From JBCBTJ01 sp964597685 (lineage in GTDB: Bacteria > Pseudomonadota > Alphaproteobacteria > Caulobacterales > Hyphomonadaceae), in contig CAZQZC010000108.1 of the NCBI GenBank assembly GCA_964597685.1, positions 1-8,975 on the forward strand: 8,975 nucleotides of DNA, given 5' to 3'. Below are positions 1-7,296 of the stretch, in pieces (position 1 is the first letter of the stretch; each line of letters opens with the position of its first letter). A program made the position numbers and the translations under genes. Under the pieces are notes generated by a model. That model made no database searches. It worked only from the letters and a program-made list of their open reading frames with translations, and had not been told where the DNA came from.

Positions 1-2
1 TC

Positions 3-668
3 GTCACCGGCGCGTTGGTCGGCTCCTCGGGCGCGATCCTCTCCTACATCATGTGCAAGGGCATGAACCGCAGCTTCATCTCGGTGATCCTAGGCGGTTT
101 CGGCGGCGACGACGCAGCCGCTGCGGGGGGGCCTGCGGTTGATCGCGCTTTCAAGCGAGGGTCGGCGGACGACGCGGCCTTCATTATGAAGAACGCCTCC
201 AAGGTCATCATCGTGCCAGGCTACGGCATGGCCGTCGCCCAAGCGCAGCACGCGCTGAAAGAGATGGCGGAAAAGCTGAAGGAAGAAGGCATCGAAGTGA
301 AGTACGCCATCCACCCCGTCGCCGGCCGCATGCCCGGCCATATGAACGTGCTGCTGGCCGAAGCGCAGGTGCCCTACGATGAAGTGTTCGAGTTAGAGGA
401 CATCAACAGCGAATTCTCAGCCTCCGACGTGGCGTTCGTGATCGGCGCCAACGACGTCACGAACCCGGCCGCGAAAACGGATTCGAGTTCGCCGATTTTT
501 GGCATGCCGATCCTCGACGTCGAGAATGCGCGCACCGTCTTGTTCGTGAAGCGATCGATGGGATCGGGTTACGCCGGTGTCGAGAACCCGCTCTTTTTCC
601 AAGACAACACAATGATGTTGCTCGCTGACGCGAAGAAGATGGTCGAAGAGGTGGTGAAGGCGCTCTAA
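3..668 (+). CDS. pntB: NAD(P) transhydrogenase subunit beta, C-terminal part (5' end outside window)
   Basis: PntB forms the inner-membrane proton channel and the NADP(H)-binding domain of the transhydrogenase, which uses the proton gradient to reduce NADP+ with NADH. The window holds the last 221 codons, about half the usual length; the first full codon is at base 3. The opening residues (VTGALVGSSGAILSYIMCK) are the end of the last membrane helices. A variable Ala/Gly-rich linker follows at about bases 102-165, then the soluble domain III. Domain III hallmarks are the GYGMAVAQ dinucleotide-binding loop (219-242), HPVAGRMPGHMNVLLAEA, VIGANDVTNPAA and KRSMGSGYAGVENPLF. The end, ending in KAL, is the normal family terminus, so the 3' end is intact. 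The TTG at 15 is internal, not a start. The pntA genes are expected just to the left, outside the window. Confidence 0.97.
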   Translation, partial: VTGALVGSSGAILSYIMCKGMNRSFISVILGGFGGDDAAAAGGPAVDRAFKRGSADDAAFIMKNASKVIIVPGYGMAVAQAQHALKEMAEKLKEEGIEVKYAIHPVAGRMPGHMNVLLAEAQVPYDEVFELEDINSEFSASDVAFVIGANDVTNPAAKTDSSSPIFGMPILDVENARTVLFVKRSMGSGYAGVENPLFFQDNTMMLLADAKKMVEEVVKAL

Positions 669-678
669 CGCGCCTTCA
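655..678. terminator. Convergent-gene hairpin overlapping both stop codons
   Basis: TGAAGGCGC (655-663) and GCGCCTTCA (670-678) form a perfect 9-bp inverted repeat around the 6-base loop TCTAAC. The pntB stop (TAA, 666-668) lies in the loop, and the stop of the opposing lipoprotein gene (676-678, TGA on the minus strand) lies at the end of one arm. Position between two convergent genes suggests a shared bidirectional terminator. Neither side has a clear U-tract, so it may work only weakly as an intrinsic terminator, or serve as a 3' end-stabilising hairpin. Confidence 0.5.
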
Positions 679-1572
679 GCTCTCATCCTCCGGCGACCTT
701 CGGAAACCCGCTTGGGCGAGCACGGCGTCCAAGGCCACCTCGTACATGATCCCGTCGCGCGAAAAGAAGAAGGTCTCGCCGTCTGCGGAGAAACCCGGCC
801 CGAACTCCACCTCGTCGGTGTTGATCATCGGTCCGAAATTCACCGGCTCCGACCATTCCCCGTCTTCAAGCCGGCTGAAGAAAACGTCGACCTTGCCGTA
901 CAGCTGTTCGCGGGGCCAATGGGCGAACCAGGCGAGCATCGTCCCGTCCGGCGACAATGCGCCGTGAAGATCGGCGAGCAGCGTATTATAAGGGAAAGGC
1001 TCAAGCGTCCACGCGCCATCGGCGTCCTGGCGGGCGTGATAAATGTCGTAACCGCCCTCGCCGCCCGGACGGTTCGTTGAAAACATCAAGGATCCATCCG
1101 GCGCGAACGTCGGCGATTCCTCGTTGCCGCCCGTATTGATCGGCGCGGGCATGAGTTGAGGTTCGCCCCACCCGTCGCCATCCTGCGCCGCACACCAGAT
1201 GTTCAGATCATCTTTCTGGGGCGGATGATCGGGATGGCGCACATCGCTCACATAACAGAGCCGGCCGTCGGTTGGATGGAATGTCGCCGACATGTTGAGC
1301 TCGCGGCGCGGAAACTCGATCACTTTCGGTTCGCTCCAGCCGCCCTCCGGCAGGCGCCGCATCTCTGCGAGATCGACAATATCGCCCTTCTGTTGACTGT
1401 AGACGCGGATTTGACCGTCGGGCGATTCAACCATGTCGTAATCGCGATGGCGATGTTTCAGGGGCGGCGCATCGGGGAAGACGAGCTGCGGCTCACGCGG
1501 CGGCGCATCGGCCGCCTGCCCGCACGCCGCAGCGCCAAACACCAGAACCCCTGCAAGGATCGAACGAGACAT
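676..1572 (-). CDS. PD40/TolB-like beta-propeller lipoprotein, hypothetical
   Basis: The protein is 298 aa. It starts with a signal peptide (MSRSILAGVLVFGAAAC) whose lipobox-like end puts the lipidated cysteine at residue 17, so it is probably anchored to a membrane facing the periplasm. The -3 residue is Ala, slightly atypical. The rest has at least four PD40/WD40-like blades with the x-P-(D/T)-G signature: FHPTDGRLCYVSD (near 98-110), FAPDGSLMFSTNRPGG (near 156-171), LSPDGTMLAWFAH (206-218) and FSADGETFFFSRDG (261-274). Such repeats occur in TolB and in many periplasmic sensor or binding proteins. I see no catalytic motif, and the true partner is unknown. The start at 1572 is chosen over an in-frame start at 1635 because it gives a clean signal peptide and has AAGGGG six bases upstream. 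It lies 84 bases downstream of the coiled-coil gene on the same strand and could be its operon's last gene or have its own promoter. Confidence 0.85.
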   Translation of the reverse strand: MSRSILAGVLVFGAAACGQAADAPPREPQLVFPDAPPLKHRHRDYDMVESPDGQIRVYSQQKGDIVDLAEMRRLPEGGWSEPKVIEFPRRELNMSATFHPTDGRLCYVSDVRHPDHPPQKDDLNIWCAAQDGDGWGEPQLMPAPINTGGNEESPTFAPDGSLMFSTNRPGGEGGYDIYHARQDADGAWTLEPFPYNTLLADLHGALSPDGTMLAWFAHWPREQLYGKVDVFFSRLEDGEWSEPVNFGPMINTDEVEFGPGFSADGETFFFSRDGIMYEVALDAVLAQAGFRRSPEDES

Positions 1573-1578
1573 CAAACA

Positions 1579-1584
1579 CCCCTT
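1579..1584 (-). promoter_or_regulatory. Ribosome binding site deciding the lipoprotein start
   Basis: AAGGGG on the minus strand, six bases before the ATG at 1572. The in-frame upstream start at 1635 would add 21 residues that spoil the signal peptide, so this site fixes the start. Confidence 0.6.
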
Positions 1585-1656
1585 AAACACCAGACCGCAG
1601 CGCGGTAGCGCAGGCCCGTGACAGTTTCGCGACACTCAGTGCGAACGGCGCTCCGA

Positions 1657-3147
1657 CTAAAATCCGCCCCCCGTGCGAAAACCGCCGCCGGAGCGTCCTC
1701 CTCCGCCGCCGCTGCGTGGCCAACGCATCGACCGGCCGCTGGAGCGCCGGCCGCCGCTCCAGCCGCCGCGCATGGATTGACGCAAAATCTCGTAGGCGAT
1801 GGTCCCGGCGATTTCGCTCGCCGCGCGGCCGGCCCCGCCGCCCCGTCGCGGACCTCCGTGCCGCGACCGCCTGCGTCGACGCGCCGCGCGTGACGCCGCG
1901 CGAAGCGCGCCGCGCGCATCCTGCTCGCCGCGGATGAGCCCGAAGAAGATCTGGTCGATGTCCGACGTCGCATACTCAACCAGCGACTGGTCGAGGCCCT
2001 GGCGTTTGAAATCGGATCGAAAGCGCTCAAGGCGCTCCAGATCCCGCCGGCGCCGAGAGGGCGCCGCTTCTATCCGTTTCGACGCAATCTCCAGATCCAG
2101 CTCTTCCGCCCGCAATCTGACCAGTGCGTCGACCAACCGGTCATCCTCAAGCGTCACTGTCTCCGATGCGAGCACGCGCAGGTCGGGGATCGAGGCGGTC
2201 TCCAAGGTCTCAGCCAGCAAACGGCGCGCGTCGGCGGCGGGCCCGCTCTCTTCTGAGAGCGCGCGTTCATGGGCTTCGACAATCGCCAAATGCTCGGCTT
2301 CACGGGCTTCCATCTCGTCGTCCAATCGCTCGACGGTGCGTTCAGCCTCTTCGATCGCTTGGCGAAGCTCGCCCCCTCCGGCGTCCTTGAGGGCCTCGGC
2401 TTCGGCCGCCTCAAGCGTGTCGAGAGCGGCTTCGCGCTCCTCGCGGACCAGATCGAGATGCTCGCCAAGACGGTCGGGCAATTCCGTCAAACGGGCGTAA
2501 TTCAACCGCGCAGCGTCGTAGCCGCAGAGCTTTGCGACCCAATTGTCGAGCGAGCGGATCAAGCCGCTTCCTTCATATTCGGGCGTGCGGAAGCGTCGCG
2601 CCCAGAGATAGGAGAACAAGGCGTCCGACTCATAGGGCGCGCCTTTTGCGGCTCGGTCGGCTCTGGCGAGTTCAAGTTTCTTCTCCGCGCGCTCCGCGAC
2701 AGCGTCGGCTTCCTCAGCCGCTGCGCGCAGCTGACGATAGGTGTCGTCTTGCTGCAGCGTCTCCAGAACTTCGGCGGCGCGAACCTCCAACGCCTGGACC
2801 GCCTCGCCGAGGTCGACAGCCGCGCGTTCGCGCTCGCCTTCCAAGGCTGCGATCGCATGGGAGGCCTCGGACAGTTTGACCTTCAAGCCCGTCGTGTAGT
2901 CGGCATGGCGTTGCAGCAAGCCGGCGATTTCCCGTTCGGTTTCGGTTTCTGGGCCCTCTTCGGCGACGATATCCAGTCGAAGGACAGCAAGCGCTGACAG
3001 CGAAGTCACGCGCTCTTGGGCGATGGCGGCTTGGCGCGCCTCAGCTTCTTCGGCCGCGTCGATCGCATCAGCCACAGCCTTTCGCGCGTCGGCTATAGAT
3101 TTGTCGATCCGGCGTAGCGCCTCCGGCCCCGTAACGCGCGTCGTCAT
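1657..3147 (-). CDS. Coiled-coil protein with Gly/Arg-rich C-terminal tail, unknown function
   Basis: This 496-aa protein has no signal peptide or membrane segment. Residues about 10-165 and 230-310 are Ala/Glu/Arg-rich heptad-like sequence, predicted as long coiled coils. Between them, residues about 172-228 form a different segment rich in Trp/Tyr (SYLWARRF, LDNWVAKLCGYDAARLNYARL), which looks like a conserved globular core. Residues about 320-405 are again helical. From about 412 the chain becomes basic (five consecutive Arg at 423-427), then a short hydrophobic helix (EIAGTIAYEILRQ, 443-455), and finally a Gly/Ser/Arg tail ending FRTGGGF. It is the last of three tightly spaced genes: its ATG follows the upstream stop by only four bases, with GGTGA as a minimal SD sequence, so translation is probably coupled. 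I infer a cytoplasmic scaffold or membrane-associated structural role. No enzyme motif is visible. Confidence 0.8.
   Translation of the reverse strand: MTTRVTGPEALRRIDKSIADARKAVADAIDAAEEAEARQAAIAQERVTSLSALAVLRLDIVAEEGPETETEREIAGLLQRHADYTTGLKVKLSEASHAIAALEGERERAAVDLGEAVQALEVRAAEVLETLQQDDTYRQLRAAAEEADAVAERAEKKLELARADRAAKGAPYESDALFSYLWARRFRTPEYEGSGLIRSLDNWVAKLCGYDAARLNYARLTELPDRLGEHLDLVREEREAALDTLEAAEAEALKDAGGGELRQAIEEAERTVERLDDEMEAREAEHLAIVEAHERALSEESGPAADARRLLAETLETASIPDLRVLASETVTLEDDRLVDALVRLRAEELDLEIASKRIEAAPSRRRRDLERLERFRSDFKRQGLDQSLVEYATSDIDQIFFGLIRGEQDARGALRAASRAARRRRRSRHGGPRRGGGAGRAASEIAGTIAYEILRQSMRGGWSGGRRSSGRSMRWPRSGGGGGRSGGGFRTGGGF
1660..1940. repeat. GC-rich low-complexity coding stretch (Gly/Arg tail)
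   Basis: This stretch encodes the basic and glycine-rich end of the coiled-coil protein. It is full of CCG, CCTCC and GCGCG runs and stays open in other frames over much of its length, which produces several spurious antisense and shifted reading frames. It is degenerate low complexity rather than an exact tandem repeat. Confidence 0.5.
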
Positions 3148-3151
3148 GACA

Positions 3152-4090
3152 TCACCATTCGAAAACAGCTCCGCCCGTCGTCTCGATATCGAAGACAGGG
3201 CGTAGCGCGCCGCGCGCCTTGGAGCCGATCAGGGCGTTCTGCACGATCTGGTCGTCGGCCTTGTCGTCGGCGACCTTGTTGAATTCGGACTCGCTGACAC
3301 GCAGCCCCCAAATCGAGACCCGCCTCGTCGCTTGGTCCTCTTCGCTGGTCACGGGCGCAGTGACAACACGCCCAGCCGAGTCCACCGCCTCAACAACCAG
3401 ATAATGGTTGCGCACGCCCGGTCGACCTTCAGGCACCCGGAAGAAGCCTGAAAACTCTCCAGGACGGGACACAATGCGGATTGAGTATTCCTGCTCGAGA
3501 TCGCCCTTTAAGGTCTCGAGCTCGGAGAGGCTTTCAACGGCGGCCGCTCTGTCGCGGACGTCGATCGCATCGCGTCCATCCGTCAGATGCAGCCGCGCCG
3601 TCGCCAAGGCCTCCGGTTCGTCGGTCAGCGCGGTGATCTGAGCCTCGATCACGTCGAAGGCGTTCGGCAAGGTTTGACTCAATTCGATCGCAGCAGCACG
3701 CGCCGCCGCTTGGCGTGGGCCGAACACGGCGAATTGCAGAATGAGGAGCGCGGCCACGACAGCGCCGACCGCGTAGACGAGCGGTCGTATCCACTGGCTT
3801 CGCGACACGTAGATCTTGGCGAGCGTCACTTGCAGGCTGGGCTTGGGCGGCTTGTAGACGAAGCGCTGCTCCTCCAGCGCGCGAACGCCATCCTTCAGTA
3901 TGCGCTCCGGCACGTCGATGCCTTGGGCGTCGTAGATCTCCTTCAGACGCGCGATAAGCTGCGCTTCGCGTTCTGCGGCGGATAATTCGTGGTCGACGAC
4001 CCGCTCGCGATGGCGCAGCGTGTCGACGACGTCCATGGCGAGCAGGACGTCGTCGAGTGTCTCCGGTTCGGCGGGCGCGCTGTCGGCCAT
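3152..4090 (-). CDS. Single-pass membrane protein, DUF6384-like, unknown function
   Basis: The protein has 312 aa. The N-terminal domain (about 1-100) opens with LDDVLLAMDVVDTLRHRERVV and continues with RLKEIYDAQGIDVPERIL and a Phe-Val-Tyr/Pro-rich stretch (FVYKPPKPSL). One hydrophobic segment spans about 103-123. A helical stretch (about 125-205) leads into a beta-rich end (about 206-312, with HYLVVEAVDSAGRVV and RRVSIWGLRVSESEFNKV). Many Lys/Arg lie before the membrane segment and few after it, which predicts N-in, C-out topology with the C-terminal domain in the periplasm. I see no cysteines or catalytic motif. The N-terminal pattern recalls proteins catalogued as DUF6384; that name is from memory. 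It sits five bases after the TelA-like gene and four before the coiled-coil gene, which indicates an obligate operon, with this protein as the likely membrane anchor. Confidence 0.82.
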   Translation of the reverse strand: MADSAPAEPETLDDVLLAMDVVDTLRHRERVVDHELSAAEREAQLIARLKEIYDAQGIDVPERILKDGVRALEEQRFVYKPPKPSLQVTLAKIYVSRSQWIRPLVYAVGAVVAALLILQFAVFGPRQAAARAAAIELSQTLPNAFDVIEAQITALTDEPEALATARLHLTDGRDAIDVRDRAAAVESLSELETLKGDLEQEYSIRIVSRPGEFSGFFRVPEGRPGVRNHYLVVEAVDSAGRVVTAPVTSEEDQATRRVSIWGLRVSESEFNKVADDKADDQIVQNALIGSKARGALRPVFDIETTGGAVFEW

Positions 4091-4095
4091 TCAGG

Positions 4096-5289
4096 TCACG
4101 AGAGCGGCGTCAACGCCGCCGCAGCGCCCGTTTCCACCAGGCGCGCCAGGCGGCGCTTGCCGTCCTCCACAGCGGTGCGGATCTCTTCGGAATTACGCGT
4201 GGCCTGCTCGCGCATCTCAGCGATGATGTGCTGGGAATGCTCTTGGTAGCTGACGACGCTGTCGACGAGCATTTTCACAGACGCCGCCGAGACCGTGGGG
4301 CCATAGCCCGCGCGTGTCGCCGCCTCCTGCACCTTCGCGCCGATATCGGCCAAGGTTTCTAGGCTTTCATTGACGCCCTTTTTCATCGCCTCCAGCGTCT
4401 GCGTGCTCTCATGGAGGCCGTGCATCCCCGTAAAGCTCGCTGTCAGGGCCGTCAGCACGATTTCATTCGTCCCGAAGAAACTGACCGACTGGGCGTACAG
4501 ACGATCCTTGGCGTTCGTCGTCTGGACGAGGCGCGCCATGATCACTTCCGACGTATTGTAGCCGATCGTGATATTGTCGGAGAGGTCCTTGGCGATCTGA
4601 TAGCGCTTTTCCTCCCCCTGTAAGGCGCGAAGTTTTTCGTCGCGCTTCAGCTCGAGTTCGGCGCGGGCGGCCGGGTCGTCTCCGGTGAACGCCTCCACAG
4701 CCGCAAGCGAGGCCGCGACCTCCTGCTTGGCGGCGTCAAGCTTGCCCTCGGCGGTTTCGAGCACCTCCAGCGCAAGCACTTCGGATTGCTTCATGGCGCC
4801 GCGAAAATCGAGATAGGCCTCAAGGATCTGGCGCTCCTTGTCGATCTGGTTGGCCGTTTCCTCCTGAACCTCGAGATAAAGATCCTTGATCTTGCCGAAG
4901 CGGTCGGCGATATCGCCGCGCGTCATCTTCATCCAGACGTTTTGCACCCGCTCAATCGTTGAGATCTTGCCGTCGGCGTATTGGTCGACCAGGGAGCGCG
5001 CATCGTCGCGGATCGAGTTGAAGGCGCTCGTAATGCCTTCGTATCGTTCGCCGATCGTGACCCCGGAGACATGTTCACGGACGACGTCGTTGAAATGAGA
5101 GGCCTGGTCCAGCGTGCGGGCGATGGCGGCGACGCGATCTGGATCAAGATCTGAGATCTGATTCAGCAGAGCGACGATCGGTGCAGGATCCGACGAGGTT
5201 TCAGGTGTCAGCCCCAAAGCGCGCAGGCCGCCCATCGCCTTGTCCAAGTATTGCAGAGCGCTGGGGCTCGATGTTTCGGTAAGACTCAT
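4096..5289 (-). CDS. TelA-like all-helical protein, first gene of the three-gene operon
   Basis: The protein is 397 aa, almost entirely alpha-helical and acidic to neutral, with no signal peptide or clear membrane segment. The helices run: about 35-70 (ISDLDPDRVAAIARTLDQA), 85-165 (with VWMKMTRGDIADRF and KIKDLYLEVQEETANQIDKE), 175-230 coiled coil, and 240-310 (NTSEVIMARLVQTTNAKDRL, then TNEIVLTALTASFTGMHGLH). The last helix, 335-385, ends in RTAVEDGKRRLARL. Helix order, length and the final EDGKRR-type helix resemble the TelA/KlaA 'toxic anion resistance' family; this is inference from pattern, not a search. Homologues are sometimes labelled only 'cell surface protein', but this sequence has no export signal, so a cytoplasmic place at the membrane is more likely. 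The start at 5289 is preferred over 5352 because AGGAGG lies nine bases upstream. It leads the operon with the DUF6384-like and coiled-coil genes. Confidence 0.8.
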   Translation of the reverse strand: MSLTETSSPSALQYLDKAMGGLRALGLTPETSSDPAPIVALLNQISDLDPDRVAAIARTLDQASHFNDVVREHVSGVTIGERYEGITSAFNSIRDDARSLVDQYADGKISTIERVQNVWMKMTRGDIADRFGKIKDLYLEVQEETANQIDKERQILEAYLDFRGAMKQSEVLALEVLETAEGKLDAAKQEVAASLAAVEAFTGDDPAARAELELKRDEKLRALQGEEKRYQIAKDLSDNITIGYNTSEVIMARLVQTTNAKDRLYAQSVSFFGTNEIVLTALTASFTGMHGLHESTQTLEAMKKGVNESLETLADIGAKVQEAATRAGYGPTVSAASVKMLVDSVVSYQEHSQHIIAEMREQATRNSEEIRTAVEDGKRRLARLVETGAAAALTPLS

Positions 5290-5298
5290 GGCGCGTCC

Positions 5299-5304
5299 CC
5301 TCCT
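5299..5304 (-). promoter_or_regulatory. Ribosome binding site deciding the TelA-like gene start
   Basis: A perfect AGGAGG on the minus strand, nine bases before the ATG at 5289. It supports this start over the longer in-frame form beginning at 5352, which would add 21 residues encoded by the intergenic spacer. Confidence 0.65.
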
Positions 5305-5329
5305 GATCGCGACGTCAATGGATCTGAAG

Positions 5330-5357
5330 TTTACAATCCGCAGCGCCGCCAACGCAA
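5330..5357 (-). promoter_or_regulatory. Possible weak promoter for the three-gene operon
   Basis: In the 81-base gap between the GH13 gene and the TelA-like gene, the minus strand reads TTGCGT (5352-5357), a 16-base spacer, then TGTAAA (5330-5335). The matches to the sigma-70 consensus are only 3/6 and 4/6. The distance to the start is suitable, about 40 bases. This is a guess; transcription could equally run through from the GH13 gene, because I see no strong terminator in the gap. Confidence 0.2.
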
Positions 5358-5370
5358 CACGAGCAGGCGT

Positions 5371-7245
5371 TCACTCGATCTCAAAGATCATCGGCGCACG
5401 AGCTGGCGCGATCAATCCGTCAGCCAACCCGTACGTTTCACCAGTCAAGATATCGCGGGCCTGCGTCTTGCCGGACAAGACCTCGTAATACCGCGCCAGA
5501 TCCAGCGGCGCGTCGACATCAGCCTTGTTGAGAACGACCATGACGGTTTGATCGTCTGTGTAACGGAAATAAACGTAGACATGCTTCCCCAGCGATCCGC
5601 CCTCATACGTGTCGACCGGGCCGTAATGCCTTAAATCGCCGTGATGAATCGCCGGCGAAGCTTTTCGCCAATTGAGCAAGCGACGCATCCAATCTTGAAA
5701 CTCCGCTTCCTCGGCGCTCAACCCCGCGCCCGTGAAGGCGTTGCGCGCGTCGCCAGGCCAACCACCCGGAAAATCCGATCGAATATCGCCGTGGTCGCCC
5801 GGGCGCTCATTCGCCATGAGAATCTCGGTTCCGTAGAAGATCTGCGGAATCCCGCGCATGGTCAGATGGTATGCGACGGCCAGGCGCGTCAGCTCCACGT
5901 CTCGAAGAAGTTGGGTGTGGATCCGGTCGAAATCATGGTTGTAGAGGATCGTGACAAGATTGAATGGATCTTCGTACAGCCGGTCGTTCGCAAGGAATTC
6001 GTAGAGCTTCAGCAATCCGCTCGACCAGCCGTCCGGCTCGAGAAGGCGTCGCACCAATTGCTGCTGCAACGGAAAATCCATCAAACTCGGGCTGAGCGGC
6101 GCGCCCGCTGGAGCGCCATCCCTGGGGCGTTGCCACTTGGCGACAACAGACGGTTGGCCGCTCCACTCCTCGCCGACAACGTTCAGATTGGGATACTCGG
6201 CCAGGACGCGGTCCATCCACGCGCCAAGGAAGCTCGGACCTGGATAAGCGTAAGTGTCCAGCCTGACCCCACAGAGATCTGCGTACTCGATCCACCACAG
6301 ACTGTTCTGGATGAGATATTGCGCGAGGCGCGGATTGTCCTGGTTCAAGTCCGGCATTCTCGGCGTAAACCAGCCTTGGGTGAATCCGGCGCGATCGACT
6401 TCGGCGGCGTAAGGGTCTTCCAACGAGGTCCGCAGGTGGGTCGTGAAGGCGAATTCACCGCCATTATTGATCCAATCGGGCTGGGGCGGCTGCGACGCCC
6501 AGACATGCTCGTCGCCGATATGGTTCAGGACAATGTCCTGGATAAAACACATGCCTCGTCCGCGAGCCGCGGCGACGAGGCGTCGATAGTCTTCGTTGGT
6601 TCCGAAGCGCGGATCGACCCGGTAATGGTCGGTGGCGGCGTAGCCGTGGTAGGAGAAGCGGGCTTGGGCATTCTCCACGATGGGCGTGGGCCAGACGGCG
6701 GTGACGCCCAAATCCGCCAAATAATCTAGATTATCTTCAATACCCTTTAGGTCGCCGCCATGACGTCCGCCCGGGGCGTCGCGATCCAAGCCGTCTTCCA
6801 GCCCGGCAATTGTATCATTCGCGGGATCGCCATTCGCGAAGCGGTCCGGGACAATGAGGTAGATGACGTCAGACGCGTCGAAGCCGCGGCGATCGGCCGA
6901 ACCGTCCCGTCGCACGGCGAGCTCATAATCGTAGGCGGCCATGACCCGGTCGCCATCCAAGAACGCGATCTCAAACACGCCGGGCGGCGCTTCGGGACCG
7001 ATCAGCAGATCGACGAAGAGGTAATCCCGGGAGACGCCGGGCTCGACAGCCTCGATCGAAACACCGGGATGGGTCAATGTCGGGGTCAGATCTCCAACAC
7101 CGTCTCCACGAACCAGAAGGTGCAGATGCGGGTCTTCAAATCCCGCCCACCAATTGGGCGGGTCGATCCGAATGGACTTTTCGGGCTCCGCCCACGCACA
7201 TCCCGCCAATGCAGCCAAAACGGCGACGACAATACTTAGCCGCAT
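5371..7245 (-). CDS. Exported GH13 alpha-amylase family enzyme, cyclomaltodextrinase/neopullulanase (SusA) type
   Basis: The 624-aa protein hydrolyses alpha-1,4-glucan bonds, probably in maltodextrins, cyclodextrins or pullulan. The signal peptide ends in a lipobox (LAGC, Cys16), so a lipoprotein is likely; AWA/E just after it could instead be a signal peptidase I site. Residues about 24-110 form the N-terminal beta domain of cyclomaltodextrinases (IRIDPPNWWAGF). The catalytic barrel spans about 125-530. Conserved regions are complete: DIVLNH (237-242), MPDLN (297-301), GVRLD with nucleophile Asp330 and Arg328, GEEW with acid/base Glu359, and NHD with stabiliser Asp438. A C-terminal beta domain follows (about 540-624). 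AGGAGG lies five bases before the ATG. It lies 51 bases downstream of the glycosyltransferase gene, probably on the same mRNA. Exact substrate cannot be read from sequence; pullulan, cyclodextrin or maltodextrin are the choices. Confidence 0.93.
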   Translation of the reverse strand: MRLSIVVAVLAALAGCAWAEPEKSIRIDPPNWWAGFEDPHLHLLVRGDGVGDLTPTLTHPGVSIEAVEPGVSRDYLFVDLLIGPEAPPGVFEIAFLDGDRVMAAYDYELAVRRDGSADRRGFDASDVIYLIVPDRFANGDPANDTIAGLEDGLDRDAPGGRHGGDLKGIEDNLDYLADLGVTAVWPTPIVENAQARFSYHGYAATDHYRVDPRFGTNEDYRRLVAAARGRGMCFIQDIVLNHIGDEHVWASQPPQPDWINNGGEFAFTTHLRTSLEDPYAAEVDRAGFTQGWFTPRMPDLNQDNPRLAQYLIQNSLWWIEYADLCGVRLDTYAYPGPSFLGAWMDRVLAEYPNLNVVGEEWSGQPSVVAKWQRPRDGAPAGAPLSPSLMDFPLQQQLVRRLLEPDGWSSGLLKLYEFLANDRLYEDPFNLVTILYNHDFDRIHTQLLRDVELTRLAVAYHLTMRGIPQIFYGTEILMANERPGDHGDIRSDFPGGWPGDARNAFTGAGLSAEEAEFQDWMRRLLNWRKASPAIHHGDLRHYGPVDTYEGGSLGKHVYVYFRYTDDQTVMVVLNKADVDAPLDLARYYEVLSGKTQARDILTGETYGLADGLIAPARAPMIFEIE

Positions 7246-7296
7246 GAGGGCCTCCTGGATCTCAGGCGCTCACGAGACCACCGGCCGGTAGGGAAC

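Noticed and set aside
1573..1635. Longer start for the lipoprotein gene at 1635
   Set aside because: The extra 21 residues precede a good signal peptide and have no better SD sequence; AAGGGG supports 1572.
1799..2997. Plus-strand open frames opposite the coiled-coil gene, including Ser/Arg-rich and 242-codon frames
   Set aside because: They are complements of Glu/Ala/Arg-rich coiled-coil codons; composition is low-complexity and no SD sequence or motif supports them.
5290..5352. Longer start for the TelA-like gene at 5352
   Set aside because: AGGAGG nine bases before 5289 supports the shorter form, and the added residues come from intergenic-type sequence.
5641..6729. Long plus-strand open frame (362 codons) opposite the GH13 gene
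   Set aside because: It lies entirely inside a gene with all GH13 catalytic motifs. Its translation is Arg/Val-rich with no recognisable motif, as expected of an antisense frame in GC-rich DNA.
7280..7289. Palindrome ACCGGCCGGT between the glycosyltransferase and GH13 genes
   Set aside because: Ten-base GC palindromes are common by chance in this composition; there is no loop or U-tract to make it a terminator.
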